Below, in pieces: positions 4,138-5,267 of a stretch of 5,267 nucleotides of DNA (position 1 is the first letter of the stretch; each line of letters begins with the position of its first letter). Source of the DNA: Methylocystaceae bacterium (GTDB lineage: Bacteria; Pseudomonadota; Alphaproteobacteria; Rhizobiales; Beijerinckiaceae); assembly GCA_003152255.1 (NCBI GenBank), contig PLZT01000096.1, positions 1 to 5,267 on the forward strand, in the 5' to 3' direction. The notes under the pieces were generated by a model. That model did no database searches. It saw only the letters and a program-made list of their open reading frames with translations, and was not told the origin of the DNA. The translations under genes and the position numbers were made by a program.

Positions 4138-4279
4138 TGAACAGAAAGCCGTCGTGCTCGAGGAACTTTTCGAGGGCGATCAGCGCCGACAGCGCGCGCG
4201 TAAATCCGAACTTCGGCAGGCCACAATTCCGCTCGCGTTTTGCTCTAGCGAATTTGTAGCATCCGCTAGAGCCCGGTCT
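4034..4279 (-). pseudogene. Coding-like minus-strand segment without a start codon, probable 5' part of a frameshifted gene
   Basis: The frame is open from just after a TAA at 4282-4280 to TAG 4036-4034 (81 codons) and has no ATG, GTG or TTG start. Its middle (about 4090-4220) has strong G/C third positions and a convincing helical sequence, LPKFGFTRALSALIALEKFL, continuing with EHDGFLFNERAKRQLIERE. The opposite strand and other frames there are poorer. The frame ends at a run of A6 and A5 where the downstream frame (to 3916) takes over with one base offset. A one-base insertion in the homopolymer is the simplest explanation, either real decay or a sequencing error. The missing start suggests the 5' end is also lost. 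The protein family is not recognised. Confidence 0.4.
4242..4272. repeat. Perfect 9-bp hairpin, with a third copy of the arm elsewhere
   Basis: GCTCTAGCG (4242-4250) and CGCTAGAGC (4264-4272) are exact inverse repeats with a 13-nt loop. The same 9-mer CGCTAGAGC recurs at 4018-4026, with similar A-rich flanks (TCGCTAGAGC followed by AAAA within two bases) on matching strands. The hairpin sits where minus-strand frames all meet stops, at the upstream edge of the coding-like segment. It could be an operator, a small mobile-repeat remnant or an RNA structure; no T-tract follows on either side. Confidence 0.5.
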
Positions 4280-4429
4280 TTATTTTTCAGTTACTTAGCC
4301 TTCCCACGTAACGCCCCATTGTGCGCAGCATCTCGGCACCCCGATGATTCTTGCCAGCATGGGCGCCCTTGGGCTCGCTTAACCTCCCTCGCCCACGCGC
4401 GCACGCCCGCGTAATCGCGCGCCGCGTCG
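4280..4429. other. Gene-poor stretch with only fragmentary coding character
   Basis: Apart from the features listed separately, 4138-4733 holds no confident gene. On the minus strand 4330-4430 encodes a short protein-like run (HRDDAARDYAGVRAWAREVK) in a frame whose only start is a poor TTG at 4500, and all minus frames meet stops at 4280-4310. A purine-rich tract on the plus strand at about 4437-4476 separates this from the next ORF. The pattern of short coding-like pieces in changing frames suggests decayed genes. Confidence 0.35.
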
Positions 4430-4693
4430 TCACGATGGAAGAAAGACAAGGAAAAACAAAGGGCGGAAAATAGAAACGCAATGCGAACGCATATGCTCAA
4501 GCAATGCTACGCGCGCCCTCGCGATGTTTGGAAAGGGCGTTTCGGGTGCGAGGCCGATCGCCCGAAAACTCACGGGCGTCGACTGCGGGAAAATCGGATT
4601 GCCGCACGTCACCCATGCGCCGGCGCCGCCACGGGATTGCATGTCGGCGATTGTGGACGAGGCGACGGCGAGATAGGGCTGTTTTGCCTTCAC
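4430..4693 (-). CDS. Low-confidence hypothetical small ORF
   Basis: This is an 87-codon frame from GTG 4693. The first 65 codons have high G/C third positions and a plausible sequence (KQPYLAVASSTIADMQSRGG, later GLAPETPFPNIARARVALLE). The last 20 codons switch to AT-rich, pyrimidine-rich DNA encoding FRPLFFLVFLPS, which looks like read-through into non-coding sequence. No ribosome binding site is seen before the GTG. It would be divergent from the Cys-rich gene, 40 bp away. No family is recognised. It may equally be a remnant of a longer gene. Confidence 0.3.
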   Translation of the reverse strand: MKAKQPYLAVASSTIADMQSRGGAGAWVTCGNPIFPQSTPVSFRAIGLAPETPFPNIARARVALLEHMRSHCVSIFRPLFFLVFLPS

Positions 4694-4722
4694 GCGACCG
4701 AAGCGGCATTCTCTCGCCCATT

Positions 4723-4728
4723 GGGGGG
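4723..4728 (+). promoter_or_regulatory. G-run serving as ribosome binding site of the Cys-rich protein
   Basis: GGGGGG lies 5 nt before ATG 4734. It is unusual for a Shine-Dalgarno element but can pair with the anti-SD pyrimidines, and it is the only candidate near this start. Confidence 0.4.
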
Positions 4729-4733
4729 TAGCG

Positions 4734-5018
4734 ATGCGAGTTTCCGGCAGATTGACCTATTTCATCATCATGCTCGCGGTTGTCTCGTGGCCCGTCGCCG
4801 ACACGCAAGCATGTAGTGGTTGTGGTTGTCGCGGTGGCCCTGGATATCGAGGGCCGAATGGCCGCTGTGTCGGCTGGTCGGATATCGGGCGGACATGCGG
4901 CGATCCGCCCAGCACGCGATGCACTCCGGAAGGGCCGAACGCCGGTGCCGAGGAAGCGGCGAAACTTGGGGCCAAGGCGATAGAAGCCGGCAAACCAAAG
5001 CCCGGCGGTCCGAAGTGA
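4734..5018 (+). CDS. Secreted six-cysteine small protein, unknown function
   Basis: The protein is 94 aa. The N-terminus is a Sec signal peptide: MRVSGR, hydrophobic core LTYFIIMLAVVSWPVA, cleavage near T-Q-A26. The mature protein begins at Cys27; the -3 position is Thr, so a lipobox is not convincing. Six cysteines follow at 27, 30, 32, 45, 55 and 63 in the pattern CxxCxC...GPNGRC...TCGxPPxTRC, implying three disulphides or a metal site in an oxidising compartment. The last 30 residues are Ala/Gly/Lys/Pro-rich and probably flexible. I recall similar 'C.GCGC.GGPG.RGP.G.C.....L...CG.PP.TRC' proteins in alphaproteobacterial accessory regions, often beside the secreted HNH-like protein that also follows here. 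Its stop overlaps the next start (GTGA), so the two are translationally coupled and likely work together. The biochemical role is unknown. Confidence 0.75.
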   Translation: MRVSGRLTYFIIMLAVVSWPVADTQACSGCGCRGGPGYRGPNGRCVGWSDIGRTCGDPPSTRCTPEGPNAGAEEAAKLGAKAIEAGKPKPGGPK

Positions 5019-5267
5019 AAGCTTCACTCTGGTCGATTTTGCTCCTGGCGTTCGTCGCGCCAGCCTTCGCCATCGACCTCCCGATCAACCCGGCGGTGAC
5101 GCAAGAGACGATCGCGACCACGATCTGCGCGCCGGGTTGGACGAAAACGGTTCGGCCATCGTCCGGCTACACGGCGCGAATCAAGATCAAACTCATTCGG
5201 GAGCTGGAAATCCCCGAGGAGCTGCTCGTCGACTTCGAGCTTGATCACCGCATTCCGCTTGCTCTTG
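5015..5267 (+). CDS. Secreted protein with an HNH-like D-H motif, 5' part only
   Basis: GTG 5015 overlaps the preceding stop by 4 nt (GTGA). The frame stays open to the window end, giving 84 residues. A Sec signal peptide (MKASLWSILLLAFVAPAFA, cleaved at about 19) is followed by a short linker, then TTICAPGWTKTVRPSSGYT at about 35-53, a basic helix ARIKIKLIRE, and FELDHRIPLAL at 74-84. The series 'IC.PG.t..vRPs..Yt...K' leading to 'DH.iPL.LGG' is, as I recall, a common family of small phage or secreted proteins with an HNH-like beta-beta-alpha metal motif, in which D77-H78 would be the first metal/catalytic residues. The remaining motif residues lie beyond the window, so nuclease activity cannot be judged. 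Coupling with the Cys-rich protein suggests a joint extracytoplasmic role. Confidence 0.75.
   Translation, partial: MKASLWSILLLAFVAPAFAIDLPINPAVTQETIATTICAPGWTKTVRPSSGYTARIKIKLIRELEIPEELLVDFELDHRIPLAL

Noticed and set aside
4118..4414. A 98-codon plus-strand frame from a TTG
   Set aside because: The minus-strand frame over 4090-4220 has much stronger third-position G/C bias, and the plus frame continues into Ala/Arg/Ser-rich shadow-like sequence.
4481..4816. A 111-codon plus-strand frame overlapping the Cys-rich gene
   Set aside because: It overlaps the signal-peptide gene out of frame, has no ribosome binding site and is His/Arg/Cys-rich in a way typical of a non-coding frame.

Overview
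This GC-rich window carries codon bias towards G/C in the third position and gene types typical of alphaproteobacteria, most likely a member of the Hyphomicrobiales/Rhizobiales. That assignment is inferred from the style of the genes (an overlapping xis-int pair, a Tat-targeted small accessory protein and paired small secreted proteins), not from a marker gene. The region looks like accessory DNA: part of a prophage or an integrative element, with one recombination module.

Left part (1-1440). The window opens inside the 3' end of a phage-like plus-strand gene (1-495). Three small minus-strand genes follow: a single-span membrane protein (386-616), a secreted two-cysteine protein resembling Rap1a/Tai-type proteins (731-1132), and a ribbon-helix-helix (RHH) DNA-binding protein (1225-1440). 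The secreted gene uses noticeably AT-richer codons than its surroundings.

Middle part (1441-2653). Between the RHH gene and the plus-strand genes lies a 94-bp divergent regulatory region. It has a consensus-like promoter (TTGACA, then TTATAT/TATATA) set among four copies of an 11-bp ACGKGAGWWAT half-site, two of them within a near-perfect 36-bp palindrome. This is the best candidate for an RHH operator controlling both directions. Two plus-strand genes follow with good ribosome binding sites: a 97-aa unknown protein (1535-1828) and a 217-aa Tat-exported unknown protein (1850-2503). The 150 bp after them hold two inverted repeats.

Recombination module (2654-3915). A MerR/HTH_17-like excisionase-type protein (2654-2956) overlaps the start of a complete tyrosine recombinase (GTG 2824-3807) by 133 bp in another frame. 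All expected catalytic residues are present. Short, roughly helically phased direct repeats lie just after the integrase and could be recombinase or att-associated sites.

Right part (3916-5267). A minus-strand stretch (3916-4279) has good coding character but changes frame near an A6 run, suggesting a broken gene or two overlapping small genes. The 600 bp around 4138-4733 have no confident gene, only a perfect hairpin, a thrice-repeated 9-mer and one low-confidence minus ORF. The window ends with two translationally coupled plus-strand genes: a six-cysteine secreted small protein (4734-5018) and the 5' part of a secreted protein with an HNH-like D-H motif (5015 to the window end).

No tRNA, rRNA, CRISPR array or complete insertion sequence was seen. 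No known defence system is evident. The most unusual items are the RHH operator array, the overlapping xis-int pair, the coupled secreted Cys-rich/HNH-like pair and the frameshifted minus-strand gene.
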